Assembly (NCBI GenBank): GCA_963700785.1
Contig: CAVOYZ010000006.1
Location: 62,001-126,000, forward strand
Origin: CAXMST01 sp963700785
Lineage (GTDB): Bacteria > Actinomycetota > Thermoleophilia > Solirubrobacterales > 70-9
Direction of reading: 5' to 3'
Length of the DNA stretch: 64,000 nucleotides
Numbering within the stretch: the stretch's first letter is position 1; every line of letters starts with the position of its first letter. The position numbers and the translations under genes are program-made. The notes under the pieces are model-generated. The model made no database searches. It saw only the letters and a list, made by a program, of their open reading frames with translations, and had not been told where the DNA came from. This document shows, one piece after another, positions 35,035 to 44,181 of the stretch.

Positions 35035-35490
35035 CTAGCCGCAGCTGGGCCAGTGCTGGCGGCCCTCGCGGCGCTTGAGCGCGACGGCGACGACGGCCTG
35101 GGTCTTGTACGTGTAGACGACCGGATCGCCGCCCGGCGACTTCGGCGCGGCGCGCCAGGTGGCCTTCATGAACTGGAAGGCACCGCGATAGCGACCGTTG
35201 CCGCCGATCGCCTTCGGGTTGCGACCCGACTCGCAGTCGCTGGTCCGGCGCGCCCAGCGCCTGTCGCGGGTCGGGACCCGGGTCCACAGCCGCTTGTACC
35301 TGGTCTTGCTGGCGGTCGACTGCTTGGCGCTGCCGACCCGCTTGTCGCCCCCGGTGGCGATGCCGCCAGAGCCGGCGACCGCCGGCTGGACCGCGAACAG
35401 CGCAGCCAGCACAACGGCTGTGACGGCGGCTGCCGCCAGCAGGAACAAGACCGTTGAGTTGGGTTTCGCAGCGCGGTGCGAGAGGTGCAC
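35035..35490 (-). CDS. Resuscitation-promoting-factor-like transglycosylase
   Basis: 151 residues: a signal peptide (about 12-40), a short basic linker, then a transglycosylase-like (Rpf) domain with SDCESGRNPKAIGGNGRYRG and AFQFMKATWRAA. Glu87 is the expected catalytic residue. Rpf enzymes cleave peptidoglycan glycan strands and stimulate exit from dormancy in actinobacteria. The GTG 35490 start follows AAAGAG with an eight-base gap. A c-di-AMP riboswitch lies directly upstream, the same arrangement known for rpf genes in other actinobacteria, tying cell-wall hydrolysis to c-di-AMP level. Confidence 0.85.
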   Translation of the reverse strand: MHLSHRAAKPNSTVLFLLAAAAVTAVVLAALFAVQPAVAGSGGIATGGDKRVGSAKQSTASKTRYKRLWTRVPTRDRRWARRTSDCESGRNPKAIGGNGRYRGAFQFMKATWRAAPKSPGGDPVVYTYKTQAVVAVALKRREGRQHWPSCG

Positions 35491-35498
35491 GTCAAATC

Positions 35499-35638
35499 TC
35501 TTTCAGTTGCTTACGGGGTTAGCTGACGGGCTCGCGCCGAAAGAGTGGCGCTACGCGGCGCACTGGCCGCGATTCGCCCCAACGAGTGGGTCCCCCGCTA
35601 CCCGCGATATGTGCGCGGGTGGTTCAGCGAGTCGCCGC
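35499..35638 (-). promoter_or_regulatory. ydaO/yuaA-type cyclic di-AMP riboswitch
   Basis: Read on the minus strand, the leader of the Rpf-like gene contains in order CGCTGAACCACCCG, GCGGGGGACCCA (about 35604-35588), GGGGCGAATCGCGGC (about 35580) and CCGTCAGCTAACCCCGTAAGC (about 35529-35509). The GGGGGACCCA, GGGGnGAAUC and CAGCUAACCnCGUAGGC blocks are the hallmark conserved cores of the ydaO c-di-AMP aptamer in correct order. In known cases high c-di-AMP switches the gene off. The aptamer ends about 20 bases before the start codon, beside the AAAGAG ribosome site, so either terminator or translational control is possible. Confidence 0.8.
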
Positions 35639-35667
35639 AGGCTAGCAGATTGTGAGCAACCTGTGAG
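35639..35667 (-). promoter_or_regulatory. Promoter of the riboswitch / Rpf-like transcript
   Basis: On the minus strand: CTCACA (35667-35662), 17 bases, TAGCCT (35644-35639). Transcription from it would begin near 35632, at the 5' edge of the aptamer. It lies just past the 3' end of the GH1 gene. Confidence 0.5.
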
Positions 35668-35689
35668 CAGCCGCCCCGGGGGGCCGGCG

Positions 35690-37373
35690 CTAGGGGAGAG
35701 CGTTGCGGCGCGCGATCCGTGCGTACAGGCGCGCGCTCGGTCGCGGCGTCCGCTTCAGCGTCCCGGAATCGAACGAGTAGAGGCCGAACTTCGGCTCGTA
35801 GCCGTAGACCCACTCGAGGTTGTCGGTCAGCGACCAGTGGAAGACGCCGCGCGCATCGACGCCGTCGCGGCGGATCGCGCGGCGGAGCTGGCGCAGATGG
35901 CTCTCTCAGATAGGCGGGGCGCTGGTCGTCGTCGCCGTCGGCGATCCCGGTCTCGGTCACGTAGACGGGGAGGTCGTAGCTGCCCGCGGTGCCGAGCACC
36001 TCGCGGAACCCCTCCGGGTAGATCTCGGCGCCGTGCTCGCTGCAGGTGGTCGGGCAGGGCGGGCCGGTCGGGTTGGTCGGCGCCCGGTAGGAGGTCGCGG
36101 GCAGGAAGTCGAGCACCGGGATCTGCGGCGTCAACGGCGCCGGCAGACCGGTCACCCGTCCGCGGAAGTAGTAGTTGAGCCCGACGAAGTCCGCCTTGCG
36201 CCCGTGGATCCCGGACTCCCCGGGGCCGATCGCCCCGTCGGCATTGCGATCGATGTCGCCCTCGACCATCGCGTCGAGCAGCAGCCGGTTGAACAGGTAG
36301 TCGGCATGCTCGGTACCGGCGCGGTCGGCGGCCGAGCCGGGATCGGCGGGCGTGAAGGCGATCATGTTCATCACCGGGCCGACGCGGGATTCGCTGCCGT
36401 CGCCGTCGGCGTCGCTGCGGTCGTGGAGCTTCAGCTGGTTGTAGGCGACGGTGTTGGCGCGCTCGAGGTTGCGCAGCACCCGGGCCGCGCCGGTGAAGCT
36501 GAAGGCGCCGGGCGGCCAGTAGGCCTCGAGCAGACCGGCGACGTTGACGAAGCCGCTGGCGACCATCACCATCGGCTCGTTGACCGGGCTCCAGAAGTCC
36601 GCCCGCTTACCGAGCTTCCACGCAAGGTAGGCCGCGTACTTGCGGAACTCGCGAACCGTCGTCCGCTCGAGCCAGCCCGCCGCTTCGAGCTTCGGCAGGG
36701 GGCCGTTCGGATCGCGACCGCGCAGCGCCGCCCGGGTCGCCAGCGGGTCGTGGAGCCAGGTCGGGAGCGTCCAGTGGTGCAGGGTGACGAACGGGGTCAG
36801 GCCCCGGCGGGCAGCCGCCGTCAGAACCCGCCGGTAGTGGCGCACGGCGCGGCCGTCGGCGCGCCGATCGAGCCGCTCGAGATCGCGGCGGCCGATCCGC
36901 CTGCCGACGTCGATCCCCTCGGTCGAGCGCGGGAAGATCCGCGGCCACTCGATCGAGAAGCGGAAGGCGTTGTTGTGCAGGTCGTTCGCGGCGCGATCGA
37001 GGTCGGAGCGGAACAGGCGCCAGTGACCGGGCCCCTCATCCGGCAACTCGCCGCTGACGATGCCGGCACCGATGTTGCCTGGATCGCGGGTCCAGACAAA
37101 CCAGTCGCTGTTCGGGTCGAGGTTCCGGCCGCCCCCCGCCTCGGTCTGAAAGCCCGCGAGCGCGGTTCCCCAGAGGAATCCCGGCGGGAACTCACCGGAG
37201 CGCTGGGCCGCGGACGCCGGCGCGGCGGCGCCCGCAGCGGCCATGGCGACGAGCAGCGCCGCAACCGCAACGGCCAGCGCTCCGCCCCGCCGGCGACGCC
37301 CGCGAGACCCCGTCGATCCGCTTCGATCGGGCGACGCGCTCGCGACGATGCCGTTGGGGTGCGATGGCTCCAT
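35690..37373 (-). CDS. Secreted GH1 beta-glycosidase, one frameshift
   Basis: N-terminal signal peptide (about 30-55), then a GH1 barrel: FPPGFLWGTALAGFQTEAGG, FRFSIEWPRIFP, FVTLHHWTLPTWL, FWSPVNEPMV (acid/base Glu), VGLNYYFRG, VYVTETGIAD (nucleophile Glu). The frame is lost at about 35910 after QRPAYLRE. One base removed in the GAGAGAG run restores SHLRQLRRAIRRDGVDARG, WSLTDNLEWVYGYEPKFGLYSFD and an end at 35690, about 560 residues in all. GH1 proteins are usually cytosolic, so export is notable. It hydrolyses beta-linked sugars; specificity unknown. The indel is probably a sequence error. Confidence 0.85.
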
Positions 37374-37417
37374 TCGCTGCGGCCGCAGTCTAAATCCTCT
37401 CAGGTAGGCTGCGGGCG

Positions 37418-39124
37418 ATGAGCGGACCGACAGGGGCGCAAGCCGACGGGCGACCGCCCAACATGCTGCTGCTGATCACCGATCAACAGCGCGCCCCGCA
37501 GCACTGGCCCGATCAGCCGGGCTGGCTGCGCGAGCTGACGCCCGCCGATCACGAGCTCGCCCGCACCGGTCTCAGCTTCCGGCGGGCGTTCTGCGCAACC
37601 TGCATGTGCTCGCCGAGCCGGGCGACGCTCCTGACCGGGGACTTCCCCTCCCGGCACGGCGTCACCCTGACGCTCACCGCTGCCGATCTGCGCCCGGATC
37701 CGCGCAACCTCCCCGCGGTCTTCGCCTCGGTCGGCGAGATGCTCCGCAACGGCGACGTCTCCCGCCGCCGTCTGCTCCGCCGGGTCGCCCGCGGGACCCT
37801 GCCCGACCCCCGGGCCGGCGGCGAGCCCGAGCTGCACCCCTACACGCCGACGCTCGGCAAGCGACTGCGGGCGGCCGGCTACCACGTCGAGTACCGGGGC
37901 AAGTGGCATCTGACCCAACCGGTGGCGGGCGGCGAGTGGAGCGAACGGGACAGCGAGGCGCTCGACCGGCGCTACGGCTTCGGCGGATGGGTCGCCCCCG
38001 ACGCCGGCGAGAACGCGAAGGCGGAGCACTTCGGCGGCGGTAACGCCGGGCGCTCCGGCCGGGGCTGGGACGAGGACTACACCCGCCAGGTCGAGCAGCT
38101 GCTCGCGACCGGGGAGCTCCCCGAACCGTTCTGTTTGATCGTCTCCCTGGTCAACCCCCACGACGTGCTCGGCTATCCGAACTCCTACCGTGAGGGCGGC
38201 TACGACGTCGAGCAGTTCCGCGACCTCGGCGTCGGGCTGCCGCCGACCGTCGACGAGAGCCTTGCGACCAAGCCCGGGGCCCAGGCGATCTCGAGGCTCG
38301 GGATGACCGCCTATCTGGGGCCGCTCGGCTCCGAGCGCGAGCAACTCGACTACGTCAACTTCTACGCCTACCTGCACCGCGAGGTCGACGAGAAGATCGG
38401 GCGGGTGCTGGCGGCGCTCGGCGACGCCGGCGACCCGGGCTCGCTGCGCTCGCGGACGGTGATCGTCCGCTGCGCCGACCACGGCGAGATGGGCCTCTCC
38501 CACGGCGGCCTCCGCCAGAAGGCCTTCAACGCCTACGAGGAGACGATCCGGGTGCCGCTGATCGTCAGCAACCCGGTCCTGTTCCCCGAGGCACGCGAGA
38601 CCGACGCGCTCGCCTCGCTCGCCGACGTGACGCCGACGATGCTGGATCTCGCCGGCGCCCCGGAACCGGCGCTTCAGGGCCGAGAGCTGACCCCGATCCT
38701 GGCCCGCCACTGCGCCCCCGGGCGCGAGCCCGCTGAGCGCACCGGCATCGATCTCGGGGCGCTGAGCGCCCACCCCGCGCCGGCCGACTCGGTGCAGGAC
38801 GCGGTCCACTTCACCTACGACGACCACCAGGCCGCGACGGCGACGACCAACGGTCCCGGGCAGCCGAACCGGCTGCGCGCCGTGCGCGCCGCCGGCGCCA
38901 AGTACGTGGCCTACCTCGATCCCGACGGCAAGGCGGCGCCCGAGTACGAGCTCTACGACCTCGATCGCGACCCGAACGAAGCGGAGAACCTGGTCGACTT
39001 CAGGACCGGCGAGGTCCACCGCCAGGCCGACGAGCCGCTGCGCCGAGAGCTCTCCGAACGCCTCGGGGAGCTCTGCGCCGAGCTCGAGACGGAGCTGCCC
39101 CCCGGACCGGTGGCCGGCCGCTAG
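37418..39124 (+). CDS. Sulfatase (formylglycine-dependent, alkaline-phosphatase superfamily)
   Basis: 568 residues. The N-terminal metal site is MLLLITDQQR, and CSPSRATLLTG (Cys64-Ser-Pro-Ser-Arg) is the canonical formylglycine motif. Further metal and substrate stretches are YRGKWHL, VNPHDVLGYP and CADHGEMGLSHGG. It should hydrolyse sulfate esters; related family members hydrolyse phosphonates or choline sulfate. No signal peptide is present, so it is cytosolic. No formylglycine-generating enzyme is encoded nearby. ATG 37418 follows TAGGCT and seven bases; the divergent GH1 gene starts 44 bases away, so sugar-sulfate catabolism is a reasonable but unproven link. Confidence 0.88.
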   Translation: MSGPTGAQADGRPPNMLLLITDQQRAPQHWPDQPGWLRELTPADHELARTGLSFRRAFCATCMCSPSRATLLTGDFPSRHGVTLTLTAADLRPDPRNLPAVFASVGEMLRNGDVSRRRLLRRVARGTLPDPRAGGEPELHPYTPTLGKRLRAAGYHVEYRGKWHLTQPVAGGEWSERDSEALDRRYGFGGWVAPDAGENAKAEHFGGGNAGRSGRGWDEDYTRQVEQLLATGELPEPFCLIVSLVNPHDVLGYPNSYREGGYDVEQFRDLGVGLPPTVDESLATKPGAQAISRLGMTAYLGPLGSEREQLDYVNFYAYLHREVDEKIGRVLAALGDAGDPGSLRSRTVIVRCADHGEMGLSHGGLRQKAFNAYEETIRVPLIVSNPVLFPEARETDALASLADVTPTMLDLAGAPEPALQGRELTPILARHCAPGREPAERTGIDLGALSAHPAPADSVQDAVHFTYDDHQAATATTNGPGQPNRLRAVRAAGAKYVAYLDPDGKAAPEYELYDLDRDPNEAENLVDFRTGEVHRQADEPLRRELSERLGELCAELETELPPGPVAGR

Positions 39125-39153
39125 CCGCCCGGCGCGGCGACTGGATTTCGCTC

Positions 39154-39855
39154 GTGACTCGAGAGCTACCGGAGCGGGGCCGGGTCTTCGAGCATGCCCA
39201 CCGGATCCGGCCCGAGGAGGTCGGTGCGGGCGGGGCCGCGCATCTGCACGCGGTGGCCAACTGGCTGCAGGACGTCGCCTATCTCGACGCGCTCGACGCC
39301 GGCGTGCTCGAGGCGCGGGCCTGGATCGTGCGCCGGACGGCGGTCCGGATCGAGGCTCTGCCGCGCATCTCGGAGTCACTCAGGCTGCAGACCTTCTGCG
39401 CGGGCATCGCCGCCAGCGTCGCCGATCGGCGGACGGTGATCGACGGCGATCAGGGCGCCAGGATCGAGGCCGACGCAGTCTGGGTGCAGGTCGACCCGGA
39501 GACGCGCAGGCCGACCCGCTTCAGCGATCGCTTCCTCGAGGCCTACCGGGAGAGCGCCGGCGGCAGAAGGGCCCGCTCCCGACTCCGGCATCCGCCACCC
39601 GCCGCCGACGCCGAGCGGATCGGCTGGAGCTTTCGCAGCGCCGACATCGACGTCGCCGGACACGTCAACAACGCCGCCTACTGGCAGATCGCAGAGCAGC
39701 ATCTCCCGGGCGCCGCCGAGGGCGGGCGAGTCGAGATCGAGTTCCGCGCCGGCGCCAACGCGGGCGAGGCCACCCTGCTGCGCAGCGCCGACCGCACGAT
39801 GCTCTGGGTGCTCGACGCCGACGCCGCGCTCAGCGCCTCGATCGCCCGCGGCTGA
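39154..39855 (+). CDS. Acyl-ACP thioesterase-like protein
   Basis: 233 residues with two hotdog halves. The N-terminal half has HLHAVANWLQDVAYLDA and the C-terminal half DIDVAGHVNNAAYWQIAEQHL, the DxxGHxNNxxY motif of FatA/FatB-type acyl-ACP thioesterases. It would release free fatty acids from acyl carrier protein. A GTG start at 39154 fits the family length; a later start is less likely because the first strand would be lost. It lies 29 bases after the sulfatase stop and 32 bases before the efflux pump, so the three may be co-transcribed. Confidence 0.75.
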   Translation: MTRELPERGRVFEHAHRIRPEEVGAGGAAHLHAVANWLQDVAYLDALDAGVLEARAWIVRRTAVRIEALPRISESLRLQTFCAGIAASVADRRTVIDGDQGARIEADAVWVQVDPETRRPTRFSDRFLEAYRESAGGRRARSRLRHPPPAADAERIGWSFRSADIDVAGHVNNAAYWQIAEQHLPGAAEGGRVEIEFRAGANAGEATLLRSADRTMLWVLDADAALSASIARG

Positions 39856-39887
39856 TTGCCGACGCCGCGAGGCGTCATCATTGGCCG

Positions 39888-41443
39888 ATGCATCGCAAGT
39901 GGTGGACGCTGCTCGTGGTCAGCGTGGCGACGTTCATGCTGCTGCTCGACATCACCGTGGTCAACACGGCGCTGCCGGCGATCGAGCAGGACCTGGGCGC
40001 CTCGTTCACCGAGCTGCAGTGGGTGATCGACGCCTACGCGCTGACCCTGGCCGCGTTCGTGCTCACGGCGGGGGTGCTGGCCGACCGGCTCGGGCGCAGA
40101 CGGGTCTTCGCGGCGGGCCTGGCGATCTTCATCGTCTCCTCGCTGGCCGCCGGCCTCGCCGGCGACGCGACCACGCTCAACATCTCGCGCGCCGTGCAGG
40201 GAATCGGCGGCGCCGTGATGTTCGCGGTCTCGCTGGCGCTGATCACCCAGGAGTTCGCCGCCGGGCGCGAGCGCGGCGCGGCGATGGGCGTCTACGGCGC
40301 GACGATCGGGGTCGCGGTCGCGGTCGGCCCGCTGGTCGGCGGGGCGATCACCGAGGGAATCGGCTGGGAGTGGGTCTTCTTCCTCAACGTCCCGATCGGC
40401 CTGCTCGCCCTGCTGATCACGGCGCTGCAGGTCCGCGAGTCGCGCGACCCGCACGCGACGCGGATCGATTGGGCGGGCCAGGCGGCGTTCAGCGGCTCGC
40501 TGCTGCTGCTCGTGCTGGCGCTGCTGCGCGGCAACAACGAGGGCTGGGGATCGGCCCAGATCATCGCGATGTTCGTCGGCGCGGCCCTGCTGATGGTCGC
40601 CTTCGTCGCGATCGAGCGCCGGGTGAGCGAGCCGATGCTGCCGCTCGGCCTGTTCCGGATCCGCTCCTTCACCGGCGTCCAGATCGCCGCCTTCGGCGTC
40701 TCCGGGTCGCTGTTCGCCCTGTTCCTGTACCTGACGCTGTACCTGCAGAACTACCTCGGGCTCTCCCCGTTCGAGGCGGGGCTCCGCTATCTGCCGCTGA
40801 CCCTGATCAGCTTCTTCACCGCAGCCGCCGCCGGGGCGATGCTGAGCCGGACGCAGGCGCGCTATCTGCTCGGCACCGGACTGGCCGGCGTCGGCGTCGG
40901 GCTGCTGTTGATGGGCGGAATCGCGGTCGACTCGGAGTGGACGACGCTGCTCGGCGGATTCATCGTTGCCGGAGCCGGCGTCGGGCTGCTCAACCCGGTG
41001 ATCGCCGACGTCGCCGTCAGCGTCGTGCCGAAGGAGCAGAGCGGCATGGCGGCGGGATCAACGACACCTTCCGGCAGGTCGGGATCGCGGTCGGGATCGC
41101 TCTTTGGGGCGCTCTGTTCATCGGCCGGGGATCGGCCGAGATCACGGCGCCGGCCGCGGGCGGCCCGCCCCCCAGAGAGCTGATCGAGGCCGCATCCTCG
41201 GGCAACCTCGGAAGCGCTCTCGAGGCGGTGCCGCCGGCCGCCCGCGGCGGGCTTCGCGAGGCCACCGACGCGGCGTTCATCTCGGCGCTGAACGAGATCC
41301 TGCTGCTCGGCGCGCTGCTCGCGTTCGCCGGGGCCGTGATCAGCACCTGGCTCGTCCGTGAGGACGAGATCGAGCGCGAGCAGCCGGTCGTGGAGCCGGC
41401 GCCGGCTGAGACCGGCGCCGCGGCCGAGCCGGCCCAGGCGTAG
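39888..41443 (+). CDS. DHA2-type MFS drug exporter, one frameshift
   Basis: About 518 residues when joined. Membrane helices begin at once (WWTLLVVSVATFMLLLDITVVNTALP, the DHA2 motif D1), motif A GVLADRLGRRRVF is near residue 65 and motif C GPLVGGAITEGIGWEWVFFLNVPIG near 147. The frame breaks at about 41052 after KEQSGMAAG; inserting one base continues INDTFRQVGIAVGIALWGALF and ends at 41443. The first 388 residues and the last 130 are both typical DHA2 sequence, so the break is likely an error. 14 helices are expected. Proton-driven export of unknown compounds. Confidence 0.85.
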
Positions 41444-41477
41444 ACCGCGCCGCGCCGGGCTCTAGCCTGCGGTCCGA

Positions 41478-42335
41478 ATGGACCTGCTGATCACAGTGGC
41501 CGGCATCGCGCTGATCGGCGTGGCGCTGCGAGACATCTTCCAGACGCTGTTTCACCCAACGGCGCGCGGGGCGGTCGGGCAGCGGATCGCCCGCGGCGTC
41601 TGGCACGTCGCGCACCGCTTCGCGCGCAGCTCCGAGGACGGACCCCTGTATGCGGGCCCGCTCGGCTACATCGCCGTGCTCGTCTCCTGGACGGCGATGC
41701 TGATCCTCGGCTGGGCACTGATCTTTCTCCCGCAGATGCCCGATGGCTTCACCTTCGCCCAGGGGCTCGAGCCGTCCGAGCACGACTCGCTCGCCGACGC
41801 GATCTACATCTCGCTGGTCAATCTCACCAGCCTCGGCTACGGCGACATCTCCCCGGCCTCCTGGAGCCTGCGAATCCTCGGTCCGATCGAGACCGTCTTT
41901 GGCCTGGCCCTGGTCACGGCGAGCATCTCGTGGCTGCTCTCGATCTACGGTGCCCTGAACCGGCGCGAGACGCTCGCCCACGAGGTCCACCTGCTGCGCG
42001 GGGCGGAGGACCAGTTCGCCGGGAGCCTCGCCGGCGTCTATCCGGAGATGCTCGAGGGGATGCTCGCCTCGATCACCGAGAAGGTGATCGCGATCCGCCG
42101 CGATCTGATCCATCTGCCGATCACCAACTACTTCCAGTCGGCGAATGAGCGGTCCTACCGTGAGGAGCTGCGCGATTTCCTGCGCCGGGTCGCGGCCGAG
42201 GCCCGGGAGGAGCGCTCGCCACCGTCGCTGCGGTTCCGGGCCGAGGCGCTGGCGTGGGCGATCGATGACCTCGAGGAGACGCTGCGCGAAGAGCGCAGCC
42301 CTGCGCTCGTCGGACCGCGCCGCACGGGCTCCTGA
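41478..42335 (+). CDS. Two-helix potassium-channel-like protein
   Basis: 285 residues. Membrane segments lie at about 4-20, 60-85 and 120-155, with the pore loop ISLVNLTSLGYGDISP containing the K+ selectivity filter LGYGD. The C-terminal 130 residues are soluble and helical with no RCK/TrkA domain, so gating is not by NAD or K+-sensing RCK. TAGCCT lies nine bases before ATG 41478 with no Shine-Dalgarno. The neighbouring genes on both sides are efflux pumps. It probably conducts K+; direction and trigger are unknown. Confidence 0.8.
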   Translation: MDLLITVAGIALIGVALRDIFQTLFHPTARGAVGQRIARGVWHVAHRFARSSEDGPLYAGPLGYIAVLVSWTAMLILGWALIFLPQMPDGFTFAQGLEPSEHDSLADAIYISLVNLTSLGYGDISPASWSLRILGPIETVFGLALVTASISWLLSIYGALNRRETLAHEVHLLRGAEDQFAGSLAGVYPEMLEGMLASITEKVIAIRRDLIHLPITNYFQSANERSYREELRDFLRRVAAEAREERSPPSLRFRAEALAWAIDDLEETLREERSPALVGPRRTGS

Positions 42336-42357
42336 CGGTGGCCCGTCCGGCCGTCCG

Positions 42358-44028
42358 CTAGCCCGCCGGTGCGGGCTCGGCCGCGGCTCCGGGTGGGTCG
42401 CTCGCCGACTCCAGCTCGGAGAAGCGCCGGGTCGGCAGTCGCCGGGTTGCGAGGAACGAGCCGACGACGATGAACGCGGCGAACAACAGGGCGAGCTTCA
42501 GCGCCTGCAGCTGCGAGTCCTCGTAGTCGCCGACGAGCCTGTCGACCGACTCGGGATCGAGCCCGGCGTCGGTCGCCGCCGCCTCGACCTCCGAGGACGC
42601 GACGAAGCTGACGTCCCCGTTGAGTGCCGTGCTCACCTGCTGCTTGACGTCGGCCGAGAGCGTCGGGTCCGACTCGACGTTGCTGGAGAACGCCGCGATC
42701 AGCCCGGTGATCACGACGGCGCCGAGCAGGGCGGTCCCCAGCGAGGAGCCGAGCTGCTGCGCCGTGAACTGCAGGCCGCCGGCCTCGCTGCGATCGGCGT
42801 CGCCGACCGCTGACTGGACCACGTTGCCGAGTTGCGAGACGACCAACCCCATGCCGATGCCGAGCACCCCCATCGCCACCAGGAAGGCGCCGGAATCGAG
42901 CTCCGGGTCGATCGTCCCGAGCAACATCAGGGTGGCGACGAGCAGAACCGCGAGCCCGACCCGGACCAGCGAACGGGCGGCAAAGCGGGATGCCAGCGCC
43001 GAGCCGGCGAGCGCCGCGACGAACAGCCCGACCGAGGCCGGGAGCATGTGCAGCCCCGTGTCGAGGGCGTCGAGACCCTGGCTGATCTGCAGGTAGAGCG
43101 GAATCGTGAAGAAGATCCCCATCAGGATCAGGTTCTGCGCGAGCAGCATCGAGAGCCCGCCGCGCAGCATCGGGATCTGGAAGAGACGGAAGTGGACGAG
43201 CGGATCCTCGCCGCGCGCCTCGCGACGGCGCTCCCAGGCGCTGAAGGCCGCAAGCACGAGCAGGCCGGCGCCGATCACGAACGGGGTCAGCGAGAAGCCG
43301 AACGGCTCGATCGGCGAGTTGCGGGGCTCGAGCCAGCCCCAGGCGCTCGCCTGCAGGACGCCGAAGACGATCACCCCGAGCCCGGCGGCCGAGAGGGCCG
43401 AACCGACCCAGTCGAGGCCGCGACCGGCGCGTTCTCCCGGAGCGGCCTGAATCAGACGCAGGGCGGCGAGGATCACCAGCAGGGCGATCACGACCTCACC
43501 GACGAACACGACCCGCCAGGTGAGGGTCGTCGTCACCCAGCCGCCGAGGATCGGGCCGACCGCGATGCCTGCACCGGCGACGCCGCCGAGCACGCCGTAG
43601 GCGACGGCGCGGTCGGCGCCGCTGTAGCGCGCCGCCGCGAGCGCAACCAGGGCCGGGAGCACGAGCGCCGCGCCGATCCCCTCGAGGATCGACCAGCCGA
43701 CCATCAGCGCCGGCACGCTCCACGAGACCGCGGTCAACGCCGAACCGGCGGCGTAGATCGTCAGGCCGAGCACGAACGCACGGCGGCGACCCCAGAGATC
43801 GCCCAGCTTGCCGCCGGTCATCATCAGCCCGGCCATCACCAGCGCATAGAGCGCGATCACGACCTGGATCGTGGTCACGGTCGTGTCGAAGTCCTCGACC
43901 AGTTGCGAGATCGAGACGTTCATCACCGCCTGATCGAGAACCATCAGGAACTGGGCGGCTGCCAGGACCACGAGGACCCCCCACCTGCCCACGCTAGCGA
44001 CCTCCGACGCGGCTGGGCCGGCGCACAC
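42358..44028 (-). CDS. DHA2-type MFS drug exporter (EmrB/QacA family)
   Basis: 556 residues with 14 predicted helices. The start VLVVLAAAQFLMVLDQAVMNVSISQL holds the DHA2 D1 motif, and GGKLGDLWGRRRAFVLG is motif A. A long extracellular loop near the C-terminus (VESDPTLSADVKQQVSTAL to VDRLVGDYEDSQ) is characteristic of bacterial 14-helix pumps. GTG 44028 is the start. It is transcribed alone and converges on the K+ channel gene with 22 bases between stops. It likely exports amphipathic drugs or metabolites with proton antiport. Confidence 0.88.
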   Translation of the reverse strand: MCAGPAASEVASVGRWGVLVVLAAAQFLMVLDQAVMNVSISQLVEDFDTTVTTIQVVIALYALVMAGLMMTGGKLGDLWGRRRAFVLGLTIYAAGSALTAVSWSVPALMVGWSILEGIGAALVLPALVALAAARYSGADRAVAYGVLGGVAGAGIAVGPILGGWVTTTLTWRVVFVGEVVIALLVILAALRLIQAAPGERAGRGLDWVGSALSAAGLGVIVFGVLQASAWGWLEPRNSPIEPFGFSLTPFVIGAGLLVLAAFSAWERRREARGEDPLVHFRLFQIPMLRGGLSMLLAQNLILMGIFFTIPLYLQISQGLDALDTGLHMLPASVGLFVAALAGSALASRFAARSLVRVGLAVLLVATLMLLGTIDPELDSGAFLVAMGVLGIGMGLVVSQLGNVVQSAVGDADRSEAGGLQFTAQQLGSSLGTALLGAVVITGLIAAFSSNVESDPTLSADVKQQVSTALNGDVSFVASSEVEAAATDAGLDPESVDRLVGDYEDSQLQALKLALLFAAFIVVGSFLATRRLPTRRFSELESASDPPGAAAEPAPAG

Positions 44029-44181
44029 GACTCACTGGGGAACCGGCTTCCATCCTGCGCCGGGACCCTACTTCACGGCCTGCCGCAAGGGAGGCGCCGA
44101 GAGGGCGGCGCGAGGCCCCGACCCCGCGCCTACCATGCGCACGGCCATGCTCCGCTCGACGATCCGCCGGCGAGGTCAGCG

